Assembly: GCA_900112325.1 (NCBI GenBank)
Contig: FOLJ01000012.1
Location: 1 to 64,000, forward strand
Origin: Micromonospora sediminimaris
Lineage (GTDB): Bacteria; Actinomycetota; Actinomycetes; Mycobacteriales; Micromonosporaceae
Direction of reading: 5' to 3'
Length of the DNA: 64,000 nucleotides
In this document: in pieces, positions 32,428 through 41,712 of the stretch
How the letters are laid out: the number at the start of each line of letters is the position of its first letter
How positions within the stretch are numbered: the first letter of the stretch is position 1
Made by a program: the position numbers and the translations under genes
The notes under the pieces: generated by a model
Database searches by the model: none
Seen by the model: the letters and a program-made list of their open reading frames with translations, nothing else
What the model was told of the DNA's origin: nothing

Positions 32428-34038
32428 TCACAGGGTGATGCCCAGCACCTGGCGCAGCCGGTCGGCCATGGCCCGGTAGCCGCGGGCGTTGGGGTGGAAG
32501 GAATCCTCCGGGTCGGCGACCACGAACCCGTTCGACCACGGATCACCGCTGCACACGCGGTGGCCCTGGAACACGTCGTAGGCATCCACGAAGACGATCC
32601 GCCCGTCACCTGTCGCCCGGACGGCTGCGGCGATCATGTCACGGGCCTGGGCCGTGGCCTCGGCGATGCGGGTGAGTTCGGCGGTGTCGATGGTGGCGTT
32701 CGTACCGAAGCATCCGCTACTCGTGGGCAGTGGATCCACCCCCGGCACCGGCAGGAAGGCCGGGTAGCTCAGCACCGCCAGCACGGCGTCGGACCGCATC
32801 CGGGAGAGGATGTTCTGGTAGAGCGAGACCAGCCGGGTCTGGGTGGCCTGTAGCTCCGCCGGGGTGACCAGTGGGGCACCGCCGCAGTCCGACAGCGCGC
32901 AGTCGCGCAGCTTCGCGGCGAAGCCGAGGTCGTTGCCACCGATCGTGACCGTCACCAGCCTCGTGTACGGCTTCACGTAGTCGACCTGGGCGAACTCCTC
33001 CAGGCTCTGCCGGTTGGTCAGGTCGTTGATCCGCGCGCCGTGACACGCCTTGAGGTTCGTCCGGTCGATCGGCAGACCCCGGAAGCGGTCGCCCTGGACC
33101 TGCATCGAGTAGGTGGCGTTGGCGCGACGGCAGATCCCCGGGTTCGGCGGGCCCAGGTACGGCGGCGCCCCCGTGCCGGCGGAGTACGAGTCACCCAGCG
33201 CGGTAAAGCGGATCACCGGCGCCGCCAGTCCACTGTCGAACGTTCCAGTGCCCAAGACGATGTGCAGCAGATCCGTGCCGAGCCCCTCGCAGAGCAGGTA
33301 GCGCAGGCCCGGCAGCGGGCCGCAGGCGCCCCAGGCGGAACCGACCGGCGCCAGCAGGTAGAGCTCGAAGAGGATCTCCACCTGGCGGCCACCGTCGTAG
33401 AAGTCACCGGGGATCCGGACGCCGCCGCTGGTGGCCCCGTAGTAGTACCGGTTGAAGGCGAACGGCGAGCCCACGTACAGCAACGTGCCGTCGTAGCCGG
33501 GGGTGCGGTCGACGACACCGGCGACACCGTACGCGTAGTCGAGGTAGAAGTTGCAGCTCAGCTCGGCGAGATACTCGACGGTCGCGGAGTAGTTGTCGGC
33601 GTCGGCGTTGACCGACGTCCGGCGCGCCACCTGCTCCTGGCAGTACCAGTCCGCGTCCTGACCGGCACCGGCGGTCCGGCTGCGGACCGCGGACCCGGCG
33701 TCGGCCCGCAGCCCGTTCCCGGTCGCCTTCTCCTGCCCCGGCAGGGCCTTGGGACTGACCGGTGCGGTCCGGCTGGTGAACGGCGCCGGCCGGGTGCCCT
33801 TACGCGGCACCACCACCGGTCCGGGCAGCGTGGGTCGTGGCTCCCAGGCCTCGCTCGACCCGGTTTCCGGCCCCGCAGCCGACACCGCCGAACCGGTCGG
33901 CGCGGCCATCGCCGGTTGGACCGCGCCCAGCAACCCGACCACCATCAGCATCGGCACGCCCATCCAGGAACGTCGCCGTAGCGACCACCACGCGATGGCG
34001 GTCCGGTGCCGGGACCGGCGTTTTCCGTCCACGATCAT
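32428..34038 (-). CDS. Secreted SGNH/GDSL-family lipase or esterase with extra N-terminal domain
   Basis: About 536 residues from the ATG at 34038; a GTG one codon earlier is also possible after GAGGGG. Signal peptide (about 1-46, ending PAMAA), then a Pro/Thr-rich stretch. Residues ~110-265 form an extra domain with paired cysteines (DWYCQEQ, ELSCNFYLDYAYG, WGACGPL, YLLCEGLG) that I do not recognise. The SGNH domain follows: FTALGDSYSAGTG (catalytic Ser), IGGNDLGF, and DSFHPNARGY (catalytic Asp and His). It should hydrolyse an ester outside the cell. The N-terminal domain may bind substrate or surface. Confidence 0.87.
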   Translation of the reverse strand: MIVDGKRRSRHRTAIAWWSLRRRSWMGVPMLMVVGLLGAVQPAMAAPTGSAVSAAGPETGSSEAWEPRPTLPGPVVVPRKGTRPAPFTSRTAPVSPKALPGQEKATGNGLRADAGSAVRSRTAGAGQDADWYCQEQVARRTSVNADADNYSATVEYLAELSCNFYLDYAYGVAGVVDRTPGYDGTLLYVGSPFAFNRYYYGATSGGVRIPGDFYDGGRQVEILFELYLLAPVGSAWGACGPLPGLRYLLCEGLGTDLLHIVLGTGTFDSGLAAPVIRFTALGDSYSAGTGAPPYLGPPNPGICRRANATYSMQVQGDRFRGLPIDRTNLKACHGARINDLTNRQSLEEFAQVDYVKPYTRLVTVTIGGNDLGFAAKLRDCALSDCGGAPLVTPAELQATQTRLVSLYQNILSRMRSDAVLAVLSYPAFLPVPGVDPLPTSSGCFGTNATIDTAELTRIAEATAQARDMIAAAVRATGDGRIVFVDAYDVFQGHRVCSGDPWSNGFVVADPEDSFHPNARGYRAMADRLRQVLGITL

Positions 34039-34121
34039 CACCCCTCACGTCCTGCGGAATCGGGTACCGGCAGGGTGGCAAAGCGCGCCAGCGGAGCGGA
34101 TCCGTGAAACTACGCAAGCGG

Positions 34122-36959
34122 CTACGCAGGTGGCCCGTGGTCGCCGAGAGCCTCGGTGAGCCGGCGGGCCATCGCGGTGCGGGAGTGGACCTGGAGCTTG
34201 GCGAAGACCCGGTTCAGGTGGGACTCGATGGTCCGTGGGCTGAGGTAGAGCCGCGCGGCGATCTCCTTGTTGCTCAGGCCGGTCGTCGCCAGGCCGGCGA
34301 TCTCCCGCTCCCGGGCGGTGAGGACGGCATCACCGCCCGGTCGTCCGGCACGGGCCGGGCCGGCGGCACGATGTCCGGCGAGCACGGATGCGGCCCAGCC
34401 GGCGCCGCAGGCCCGGTAACCGGTCTCGGCGCGGTCGAGTGCCGCGGCGCCGGGGCCGGGCCGGCCCGCGACGAGGTACGCGGCACCGGCGAGGTGGCAG
34501 GACAACGCTGCCTCCATCGGCGTTCCGGCCGCCGCGAAGCAGGCCGCCGCGCTCTCCGCCAGCGTCGTCGCCCGTTCCGGGTCCGCCATCCGGTACGCGG
34601 TGAAGGCCCGGGCGAACCGGGCCAGTCCGATCTCGTACGGCAGACCGGCGGCCGTCGCCCGGCGTTCCGCCTGCTCACCGACCTGCCTGGCGGTGGTGTG
34701 GTCACCTCGCCCGACGGCGGCGACGGCCGCGACCAGGTCCCGCGCCACCAGCACCGGTGGATGTCTCGACGGCGGTGCCGCCGGTTCGATGAGCAGGTCG
34801 GCGCCGCCACCCCAGTCGCCCGCGACCGCCTTGGCCAGCGCCAGCTCCACCCGGTTTATCCGCCACCACGCCCGGGACCGTGGCTGCCCGACCGCCACCT
34901 CGGGCCCGGCACCGCTCAGGTCGGCGTCGAGGTGAGCCGAGGCGGGGCCGGCGGTGTCGAGGGCCGCAGCCGGGCCGGCGGTCCACAACACCGGGCGTAG
35001 CCGGACCGCCGCCGCCATCGCGGCCATCTCCGTGCTGCCCACCCGCTCGGCAGCGGCCCGCGCCTCCTCCGCGGCCCGCACCGCACGGGCGAGCCGGCCA
35101 GCGCGGGTGTGCACAAGCGACTCCATGACGAGCAGGTACGGCGAGGCACTGCTCGGCCCAAGGCCGTCCAGGATCCGTCTCGCCCGGGCGAGATGTCGGT
35201 CGGCGTCGGCGAGGTTGCCCAACTGGATCTCCACCAGCGCCAGCGGTGAGACGATCTCGACGTACGGGCGCAGGTCCGCGTCGCCGGTGGCGTCCACGGC
35301 GACGACGGCGGCAGCGAGCTGCTCGCGCGCCGACCTGGCGCAGCCGAGGTACAGGGTGGCCAGCGCCCGCAACGTCAGCGCCGCCGCCACGAGCACCGAC
35401 CGGCGCTCGTCCAGCAGTTCAAGGGCCCGCTGCGCGTGGTGCACCGCCGAGGTCGGCTCCTCCCGGAACGCGTCCACGGCCGCCAGCTCCACGTGCAGCT
35501 TCGCCTCCTCGACCGGGTCGAGCCCGCCCCGCCCGAGCTGCGTGCCGAGCGTCGCGGCCGCCTCGGCGAAGTCGCCGAGCTGCCGGGCCACCGCCACACT
35601 GAACGTCTCGGCCCGCCTCTGCACCGGCCCCTCGGCGCGACGCAGCCGCTGGAGCACCTCGCGACTGCGGGCCAACTCGCCGCTGCGGCCGAGGGCCCGG
35701 GCGTACCACATCGCCACCTCGGCACGCCGCTCGTCGTGCGCACCCATGTCCGGCATGATGCGCAGCGCGGTGCCGAGCCAGCGGGCCGCCTGGGCGGGGG
35801 CCTCGTGCGCGAACGCGACACCCGCGTCGACAAGCGTGGCCACGGCGGTCTCGTCACCGTGGCGGGCGGACCGTTCCGTGTGGTGGGCCACCAACTGCCG
35901 GGACGCCCGCCGGCCGCGCAGATAGCCGGCGGTGCGGGTGTGCGCCTCGAACCGCCAGGCCGCACCGGTCAAGGCGTACGCCGAGGCCCGCATCAACGGA
36001 TGCCGGTAGCGCAGCCGACCGCCGTCCGCGTCGAGCAACCCGAGCCGCCCGAGCTGGTCGACCGCAGCGGTGACCACGGGCATCGGCAGGCCGGCGACGT
36101 GCCCGACGAGGTCGATCGTGGTGTGGTCCCCGACCACCGCGGCGATGTGGGCGACCCGCTGCACCGACGGCTGCTGGGCGGTGATCTCGGCGGCGAGCCC
36201 GGCCAGCACGGACCGTCGCGATCCGGCGAGGCAGTCGGCGTCGACCGGGTCCTGCCGCCGAGCCAGGGACACCAGACCGTCCAGTTCAGTGTCGTCGAGC
36301 CGGGACAGCGCCTGGATGTACAGCGGGTTGCCGAGACTGGCCCGCAGGATCAGCTCCCGGCGGCGACGTGGCACGCCGGCCAGCAGAATGTCCAGGCTTG
36401 CCACGTCCAACGGCGGAAGGTCGATGAGGGTGGCCGCAGGGCCGAGCCGCGCGATGGCGTTGACCAGCCGCGCCGGCGGGCAGGCGCTGCGAAACGTCAC
36501 GGCGAGCAGCATCGGCACCGGCGGAGGGTTGCCGATCAGATGCTCGGTCAGCTCCAGCGACGCCGAGTCGGCCCAGTGCACGTCGTCGAGCAGCAGTGCG
36601 GCACCCGGCTCCGGCGCCCGGGTGAGCATCCGCCGCACCGCCGCCGGCACCGACGGCTGCGCCGCGTCGTCCGGCCCGCTGCCGGCCGCCTCCACCATCT
36701 CGGCGTAGAGCCCGAACGGCACCCCCTGCTCGTACTGGGTGGCCCGGCCGAGGCGGACCAGCAGCCCGGCGTCGGTGGCCCGCCGGGCCAGCTCGCGGAG
36801 GATGCGGGTCTTGCCCAGGCCCGCCTCGCCGCACACCTCGACCGCCACGGATCGCCCGGCGCGCACGGTGGCCACCGCGCTGTCCAGCGACTCCAGCTCG
36901 GCTGCCCGGCCCACCAGCACCGGATCGGGCCCGAATCCCACCTCTCGGCTGGCTGTCAT
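34122..36959 (-). CDS. LAL-type LuxR-family regulator with AAA/NB-ARC-like ATPase
   Basis: 945 residues. The ATG follows GGGAGGCGAG. Walker A is EVCGEAGLGKTRILRELARR near residue 45, with Walker B LLLDDVHWADSASLEL. A long helical, TPR-like middle part contains many A-x-x-L repeats. The C-terminus is a LuxR/GerE helix-turn-helix: LTAREREIAGLATTGLSNKE, then IESHLNRVFAKLQVHSR. LAL regulators activate antibiotic or sugar-use genes in actinomycetes. No obvious target adjoins it; it lies between an SGNH hydrolase and an OsmC protein. Confidence 0.92.
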   Translation of the reverse strand: MTASREVGFGPDPVLVGRAAELESLDSAVATVRAGRSVAVEVCGEAGLGKTRILRELARRATDAGLLVRLGRATQYEQGVPFGLYAEMVEAAGSGPDDAAQPSVPAAVRRMLTRAPEPGAALLLDDVHWADSASLELTEHLIGNPPPVPMLLAVTFRSACPPARLVNAIARLGPAATLIDLPPLDVASLDILLAGVPRRRRELILRASLGNPLYIQALSRLDDTELDGLVSLARRQDPVDADCLAGSRRSVLAGLAAEITAQQPSVQRVAHIAAVVGDHTTIDLVGHVAGLPMPVVTAAVDQLGRLGLLDADGGRLRYRHPLMRASAYALTGAAWRFEAHTRTAGYLRGRRASRQLVAHHTERSARHGDETAVATLVDAGVAFAHEAPAQAARWLGTALRIMPDMGAHDERRAEVAMWYARALGRSGELARSREVLQRLRRAEGPVQRRAETFSVAVARQLGDFAEAAATLGTQLGRGGLDPVEEAKLHVELAAVDAFREEPTSAVHHAQRALELLDERRSVLVAAALTLRALATLYLGCARSAREQLAAAVVAVDATGDADLRPYVEIVSPLALVEIQLGNLADADRHLARARRILDGLGPSSASPYLLVMESLVHTRAGRLARAVRAAEEARAAAERVGSTEMAAMAAAVRLRPVLWTAGPAAALDTAGPASAHLDADLSGAGPEVAVGQPRSRAWWRINRVELALAKAVAGDWGGGADLLIEPAAPPSRHPPVLVARDLVAAVAAVGRGDHTTARQVGEQAERRATAAGLPYEIGLARFARAFTAYRMADPERATTLAESAAACFAAAGTPMEAALSCHLAGAAYLVAGRPGPGAAALDRAETGYRACGAGWAASVLAGHRAAGPARAGRPGGDAVLTAREREIAGLATTGLSNKEIAARLYLSPRTIESHLNRVFAKLQVHSRTAMARRLTEALGDHGPPA

Positions 36960-37092
36960 CTCGCCTCCCCACGGGGAGTGTCACAGCGACAGCCATCGGT
37001 GACCATCAACTATCGGCCCGATCGTTGTCGGCGGCGTCGGTGCGGTGCCGCCGTCGACTCATCGGCGTCGCCGGTGCCGGATCGTCGCCGGT

Positions 37093-37515
37093 TCACCCGA
37101 TGTCGACCTCGATCTCGGGCGCGTTAAGCAGGGTGTTGTGCACCGTGCAGTGGCTCGCCACGGCACGCAACGCGGGCCACTTCTCCGGCGGCAGGTCGGT
37201 CGGCGGTCGTACGGTGATCCGGATGGCCGCGACCCGGGCCGGCCGGTCGGTGGCCATCTCGAACGACGCGCTCACCGCCAGGCCGGCACGACCGTGCCCG
37301 TGCCGGGTCAGGTAACGCCCGGCGTAGAACGCGACGCAGGCGGCGAGCGAGGCGGCGAAGAGCTCCGTGGGGCTGGGCGCGGTGTCCGCACCACCCGCGT
37401 CGACCGGTTGGTCGGCGAGCAACCGGTGATCGCGTACCCGGATCTCGTACGCCTCTCCGGCACGAAACCGTACGTCGATCGGGTCCAGGTCGACTCTGGT
37501 GTCCATAGGTGTCAT
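37093..37515 (-). CDS. OsmC/Ohr-family peroxide-related protein
   Basis: 140 residues from the ATG at 37515, preceded by GAGGAGG; an ATG three codons later is possible but badly spaced. The family core is present: PSPTELFAASLAACVAFYAG with its reactive-type cysteine, and the second cysteine in RAVASHCTVHNTLLNAPEIE. OsmC proteins reduce organic hydroperoxides using these two cysteines. It stands alone, divergent from the sensor kinase gene across a 204-base spacer. Confidence 0.88.
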   Translation of the reverse strand: MTPMDTRVDLDPIDVRFRAGEAYEIRVRDHRLLADQPVDAGGADTAPSPTELFAASLAACVAFYAGRYLTRHGHGRAGLAVSASFEMATDRPARVAAIRITVRPPTDLPPEKWPALRAVASHCTVHNTLLNAPEIEVDIG

Positions 37516-37719
37516 AGCCCCTCCTCGGGTACGTCCGCTCTCATCTGATCCCCGGGAGAGGCTGCGTGGCAGGGCCGTTCGGCCTGCCGAAGCCGGGACA
37601 ACTCGGTCAGGCGTTGCCCCACCGGCCACGGTGGATGACCGTGCCGGCGGCGCGGCGACGCGCGGCGACGGCGGCGCTGTCGCCACTGGTGGTCGAGGTT
37701 CGGCCGCCCGTACGATCGG

Positions 37720-38856
37720 GTGGTGCGGGAGCTGCTGCGAGCGTGGTGGCACGAGCCGCGCCCGGCGGGTCCGCCGCGCGGATGGCGGGACTGGCTGCTG
37801 GTCGGCATGTTCATGGCGACGGCCCTGCTGGAGGGGCTCGTACGCGCGAATCTGCCGGCGCCGACGTTCGTGCCGGTCCTGATCGGTGTCGGCCTCGCCC
37901 CGGTGTTGCTCTGGCGACGGACCAGGCCGTTGCTCATGGCCGCGGTCGCCTTCCCGGTCTGCGCCGTCGGCGAGGCCGTGGTCGGCGGCGATCTCGGCCT
38001 GCACACGCTGGCCTACCTGCTGATCCTGGTGTACTCGCTGTCGCGGTGGGGCTCGGGGCGTGCGGCGGCCCTCGGAGCGGCAATCGTCGCCGCGAAGATC
38101 GCGCTGTCGGCGGCGGCCGGTCACCTCGGTCCGGGCGACGCGCTGGCCGGGGCCGGGGTGGTCTCGGCCGCGCTCGCGCTCGGCGCCGCGCTGCGTTACC
38201 GGGCCCGTGCCCGCCAACGCGAGTTCGAGCAGGTGAAGCTGCTGGAGCGGGAGCGACTGGCCCGCGATCTGCACGACACCGTCGCCCATCACGTGTCCGC
38301 GATGGCGATCCGGGCCCAGGCCGGGCTGGCCGTGCTCGACACGCAACCGGCCGCTGCCGCCGACGCGTTGCGGATCATCGAGGCCGAGGCGACCCGGGCG
38401 CTTGTCGAGATGCGCGCGATGGTGCGGGTGTTACGCCGCGACGAGCCGGCCGACCGGACGCCAGCCCCACGCATCGCCGACCTCGAACACCTGGCCGGCC
38501 GCTCCGCTCAGGGCCCGGCAGTCGAGGTGGAGTTCTCCGGTGACCTCGACGGGTTGCCCGCGCCGGTGGCCACCGCGATCTACCGGCTGGCCCAGGAATC
38601 GGTCACCAACGCCCGCCGGCACGCCCGGCACGCGACACGCATCGTGGTGCGCGTCGCCTGCGACGATGAGGTGGTGCAGCTACGGGTCAGCGACGACGGA
38701 GAGGTTCCTGGTCCACGGGCCTTCGGGCCCACCGGCTTCGGGCTGATCGGAATGCGCGAACGGGCCCAACTGCTCGGCGGCTCGGTCGACGCCGGGCCGA
38801 ACCTCGATCGAGGCTGGACGGTCACCGCGACGCTGCCGCGCGTCGCGGCGGCATGA
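37720..38856 (+). CDS. NarL-type (HisKA_3) sensor histidine kinase, orphan
   Basis: 378 residues. The start is one of two adjacent GTG codons (37720 or 37723). About five N-terminal membrane helices carry no large outside loop. The dimerisation/phosphoacceptor helix is LARDLHDTVAHHVSAMAIRA, and the ATPase has YRLAQESVTNARRHARHATR and GFGLIGMRERAQLLGGSVDA. Such kinases normally adjoin a LuxR/NarL response regulator, but the next gene is a convergent PaaX regulator and no partner is within reach. The sensed signal is unknown, probably membrane-associated. Confidence 0.9.
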   Translation: MVRELLRAWWHEPRPAGPPRGWRDWLLVGMFMATALLEGLVRANLPAPTFVPVLIGVGLAPVLLWRRTRPLLMAAVAFPVCAVGEAVVGGDLGLHTLAYLLILVYSLSRWGSGRAAALGAAIVAAKIALSAAAGHLGPGDALAGAGVVSAALALGAALRYRARARQREFEQVKLLERERLARDLHDTVAHHVSAMAIRAQAGLAVLDTQPAAAADALRIIEAEATRALVEMRAMVRVLRRDEPADRTPAPRIADLEHLAGRSAQGPAVEVEFSGDLDGLPAPVATAIYRLAQESVTNARRHARHATRIVVRVACDDEVVQLRVSDDGEVPGPRAFGPTGFGLIGMRERAQLLGGSVDAGPNLDRGWTVTATLPRVAAA

Positions 38857-38910
38857 GCCGCAGCGCGCGACGCCCGCCGGCCTGACGGTCGGGTCCTGGC
38901 CACCGGCTCG

Positions 38911-39975
38911 TCAGGTCAGCTCTGCCGGGGCGCGCGCGGTCAACTCGTCGCAGTGGGCGGCCGGGTCCGGGCTCTGCCACCCGCCGTCCTGCCCGGCTTC
39001 AGCCGGGCCGACACCGGCGTCGTCACGCACTCCGGCGATCAGGTCGGCGGTGGTGTGGGCCCGGATGCCGAGCGGCGCGCTGTCGGTGAATCGCCCGACG
39101 ACCGCTCGGACGTGCTGCTCGGCGGGGCGCGCGAGACCGTCGTACACGGCCGCGAACAGCTCCCGCGCCGGCTGCCTGAGCCAGCCGGGCGGCAGCAGTT
39201 CCACCGGTAGCTGGGGGTCGAGGGTGGGAAAGCGGCGGAAGGTGTCCATCACCTCGGTACGCGCTCGGACCGCCGCGGCGCCGTCGACCTGCCCGGAGCT
39301 GACCAGTGGCAGCAGCGATGTCCAACGGTCCAGGAACTCCGCGTAGTGCCGGGTGATGGCGTCGATGTCCCATGCCTCGATGGGGGCACGATCGCTTATC
39401 GAACCCAGCACGTTCTGGCGGCCCCGAAACACCGTGACGGTGCCGAGGGTCAGCTGTTCGAGCTGTGCCCGCGCCCGCGTCGTCAGTTCGTACGGCGAGA
39501 TCCACAGGCCGTCGTAGAGCGGCGCGTATCCGAGCCAGCGGAGTTGGCTGCGCAGCGCCCGCCGCTGGGCGTTGCGATCCTGAGGCAGCGAGAAGGCAAC
39601 GATCGTCCAGCACCCGTCCCAGGGCGCCGCGACGGTGGTGGAGGTGAGGATCCAGTTGCCTCCGCTCGAGAGGTTGGCGGCGGCCGCCCGGCTGAGCCGG
39701 TACGAGCTGCGGCGTCCGTGCCGACTGCCTTCGAGCACCCCACGGCGGGCCAGCCGGCTGATCGCGGTACGGGCACCGGCGGTGGTCACCCCGGACTCGG
39801 TGAGCAGCGCGACGATGGCGGCGGAGGGCAGCGCGGCGCGGGTCCGCAGGGTGTAGTCCGCCAACAGCGTCATCGCGAAGCCCTGGGGCGAGTTGCCCAC
39901 CTGTCGCCGCGGCATCCGGAGCGAGTTGCTCCCGTCGTCGGAATAGATCTCCTCGATGTGGAACGGGCTAGTCAC
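38911..39975 (-). CDS. PaaX-family transcriptional regulator
   Basis: 354 residues, GTG start with GGAGCGCC nearby. The N-terminal winged helix (about residues 50-105) contains ALLTESGVTTAGARTAISRL and RRGVLEGSRHGRRSSYRLS, typical of PaaX. The middle domain reads WTIVAFSLPQDRNAQRRALR and LRWLGYAPLYDGLWISPYEL, also characteristic, and a C-terminal helical domain follows. PaaX represses phenylacetate catabolism in E. coli; actinobacterial relatives control varied pathways. No paa genes adjoin, so the target is unknown. The 284-base spacer toward the esterase gene makes that gene one candidate. Confidence 0.88.
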   Translation of the reverse strand: MTSPFHIEEIYSDDGSNSLRMPRRQVGNSPQGFAMTLLADYTLRTRAALPSAAIVALLTESGVTTAGARTAISRLARRGVLEGSRHGRRSSYRLSRAAAANLSSGGNWILTSTTVAAPWDGCWTIVAFSLPQDRNAQRRALRSQLRWLGYAPLYDGLWISPYELTTRARAQLEQLTLGTVTVFRGRQNVLGSISDRAPIEAWDIDAITRHYAEFLDRWTSLLPLVSSGQVDGAAAVRARTEVMDTFRRFPTLDPQLPVELLPPGWLRQPARELFAAVYDGLARPAEQHVRAVVGRFTDSAPLGIRAHTTADLIAGVRDDAGVGPAEAGQDGGWQSPDPAAHCDELTARAPAELT

Positions 39976-40086
39976 AGGCGCTCCGGACTCGACTCGGGTA
40001 CGGGGTATCGACTGTAGATGGACGCCGATGCGTCAGTCCGGCGGCCCGGCCGAGGAGCGGAGCCACAGTTGATCGAGCTGCGTCGA

Positions 40087-40117
40087 TTGACACTTCCTGG
40101 GCCCAGGAGAACAATAT
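40087..40117 (+). promoter_or_regulatory. Putative promoter with embedded palindrome, CE1-CBM2 esterase gene
   Basis: -35 TTGACA at 40087-40092 and a -10-like ACAATAT at 40111-40117. The perfect 14-base palindrome TCCTGGGCCCAGGA (40095-40108) occupies the spacer, an ideal place for a repressor. The leader would be about 135 bases. The palindrome differs from the LacI-type site at the GH43 gene, so a different regulator is likely. Confidence 0.45.
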
Positions 40118-40259
40118 CTGCTACACGACGCCACACGGAGCCGGGCAGGGCAAGCCAGAGGTGGACACGCCGTGATCACTGCGGGGAGTTGGGCGCACCC
40201 GCGAGCACAAACGTGCAGATCGATCCCAGCCTGCGAGCAGGCGTTCGAAGGAGTCGTCC

Positions 40260-41624
40260 GTGAAAATCAGAAGGAAATTACTGCTCGGCATGGCCGTGTC
40301 GCTGGTCGCGGCCGGCCTGGTGGCCCCCACGTTCAGTCCGGCGTACGCTGCCTCGCTGACCGAGGTGACCAGCTTCGGCGACAACCCCGGCCGGATGCGC
40401 ATGCACATCTACGTACCGGACAACCGCCCGGCCAGGCCGGCGACGGTGGTGGCAATGCACGGCTGCGGCGGCTCAGGCCCCGGCTTCTACTCCGGTAGCG
40501 AGTTCGCCAGCCAGGCCGACCGGTACGGCTTCATCGTGATCTACCCGTCCGCCACCCAGCAGGCCGGCTTCGGCAACTGCTTCGACGTCTGGTCGGACGC
40601 CGCCAAGCGCCGCGGCGGCGGCAGCGACCCGGTCTCCATCATGTCGATGATCCGGTACGCGCAACAGCAGCACAACGCCGACCCCGACCGGGTCTACGCG
40701 ACGGGCAGTTCGTCCGGCGGGATGATGACCAACCACATGTTGGCCCTCTACCCCGACGTGTTCAAGGCCGGTGCCGCGTTCATGGGGGTGCCGTTCAACT
40801 GCTTCGCCAACGCTGCGGACTACCCACCCGGCAGCAGCCAGTGCACCGGCGGCAACATGAACCGGACCCCACAGCAGTGGGGCGACGCGGTGCGCCAGGC
40901 ATACCCGGGTTACTCCGGTCCGCGCCCCCGGGTGCAGCTGTGGCACGGCACCAACGACACGCTCGTGCCGTTCTCACTGCTGCAGGAAGCCGTCGAGCAG
41001 TGGACCAACGTGTTCGGGCTCAGCCAGACGCCCACCTCCACCGACACGCCGCAGGCCAACTGGAACCGCCGTCGATTCGCCGACACCAGCGGCACCGTCC
41101 AGGTCGAGGCGTACAGCATCCAGGGCGCCGGCCACAGCCTGCCCTCCGGCGGCATGGCCGCGGCAGCCGTGCAGTTCTTCGGCCTGACCAACCCGAACCC
41201 GACCACCCCGCCGCCGAACCCGACCACGCCACCGCCGAACCCCACCACCCCACCGCCGAACCCCACCACGCCACCGCCGAACCCGACCACCCCGCCGCCG
41301 GGCCCGGCCGCCTGCCGGGTTGCCGTCGCCGTCAACGCGTGGAACAACGGGCTCACCGAGAACATCACCATCACCAACACCGGCACCAGCGCGATCAACG
41401 GCTGGTCACTGGTGTTCACCCTGCCCGGTGGTCAGAACATCACCGGCGGCTGGAACGCCACCTACTCCCCCACCTCGGGACAGGTGACGGCGAGGAACGT
41501 CTCGTACAACGCCAGCATCCCCGCCAACGGATCGTTGACGATCGGCTTCCAGGCCACCCACACCGGTAACGCCGCAAGGCCCAGTTCGTTCACCCTCAAC
41601 GGGGCGTCCTGCACGGTCGCCTGA
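40260..41624 (+). CDS. Secreted CE1-type feruloyl/acetylxylan esterase with CBM2
   Basis: 454 residues, GTG start after GAAGGAG. Signal peptide ends SPAYA (about 1-31). Residues ~32-310 are a polyhydroxybutyrate-depolymerase/CE1-like alpha/beta hydrolase: nucleophile in YATGSSSGGMMTN, aspartate in WHGTNDTLVPF, histidine in QGAGHSLPSGG, and the oxyanion region VVAMHGCGGSGPG. The linker contains five NPTTPPP-type repeats (about 318-350). The last ~105 residues are a CBM2 module bounded by two cysteines (ACRVAVAVNAWNNGL to NGASCTVA) with surface Trp. It should de-esterify hemicellulose while bound to cellulose or xylan. Confidence 0.9.
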   Translation: MKIRRKLLLGMAVSLVAAGLVAPTFSPAYAASLTEVTSFGDNPGRMRMHIYVPDNRPARPATVVAMHGCGGSGPGFYSGSEFASQADRYGFIVIYPSATQQAGFGNCFDVWSDAAKRRGGGSDPVSIMSMIRYAQQQHNADPDRVYATGSSSGGMMTNHMLALYPDVFKAGAAFMGVPFNCFANAADYPPGSSQCTGGNMNRTPQQWGDAVRQAYPGYSGPRPRVQLWHGTNDTLVPFSLLQEAVEQWTNVFGLSQTPTSTDTPQANWNRRRFADTSGTVQVEAYSIQGAGHSLPSGGMAAAAVQFFGLTNPNPTTPPPNPTTPPPNPTTPPPNPTTPPPNPTTPPPGPAACRVAVAVNAWNNGLTENITITNTGTSAINGWSLVFTLPGGQNITGGWNATYSPTSGQVTARNVSYNASIPANGSLTIGFQATHTGNAARPSSFTLNGASCTVA

Positions 41625-41633
41625 CACCGCCGG

Positions 41634-41672
41634 CACTCCGGGGAGGGCACGTTCGCGTACCTCCCCGGGGTG
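41634..41672. terminator. Hairpin terminator between convergent esterase and TetR genes
   Basis: A 13-base stem with one G-U-type mismatch (CACTCCGGGGAGG at 41634-41646 against 41660-41672) around a 13-base loop, 9 bases after the esterase stop and before the convergent TetR stop. It suits termination from both sides. Confidence 0.65.
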
Positions 41673-41712
41673 CCCGCCGGATCGGCGGGCCGTGACGCCC
41701 AACCCGACGCGG

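Noticed and set aside
41200..41305. Tandem DNA repeat in the esterase gene as a possible unstable locus
   Set aside because: It encodes the NPTTPPP linker between catalytic domain and CBM2, a normal feature of secreted actinobacterial glycosidases and esterases.
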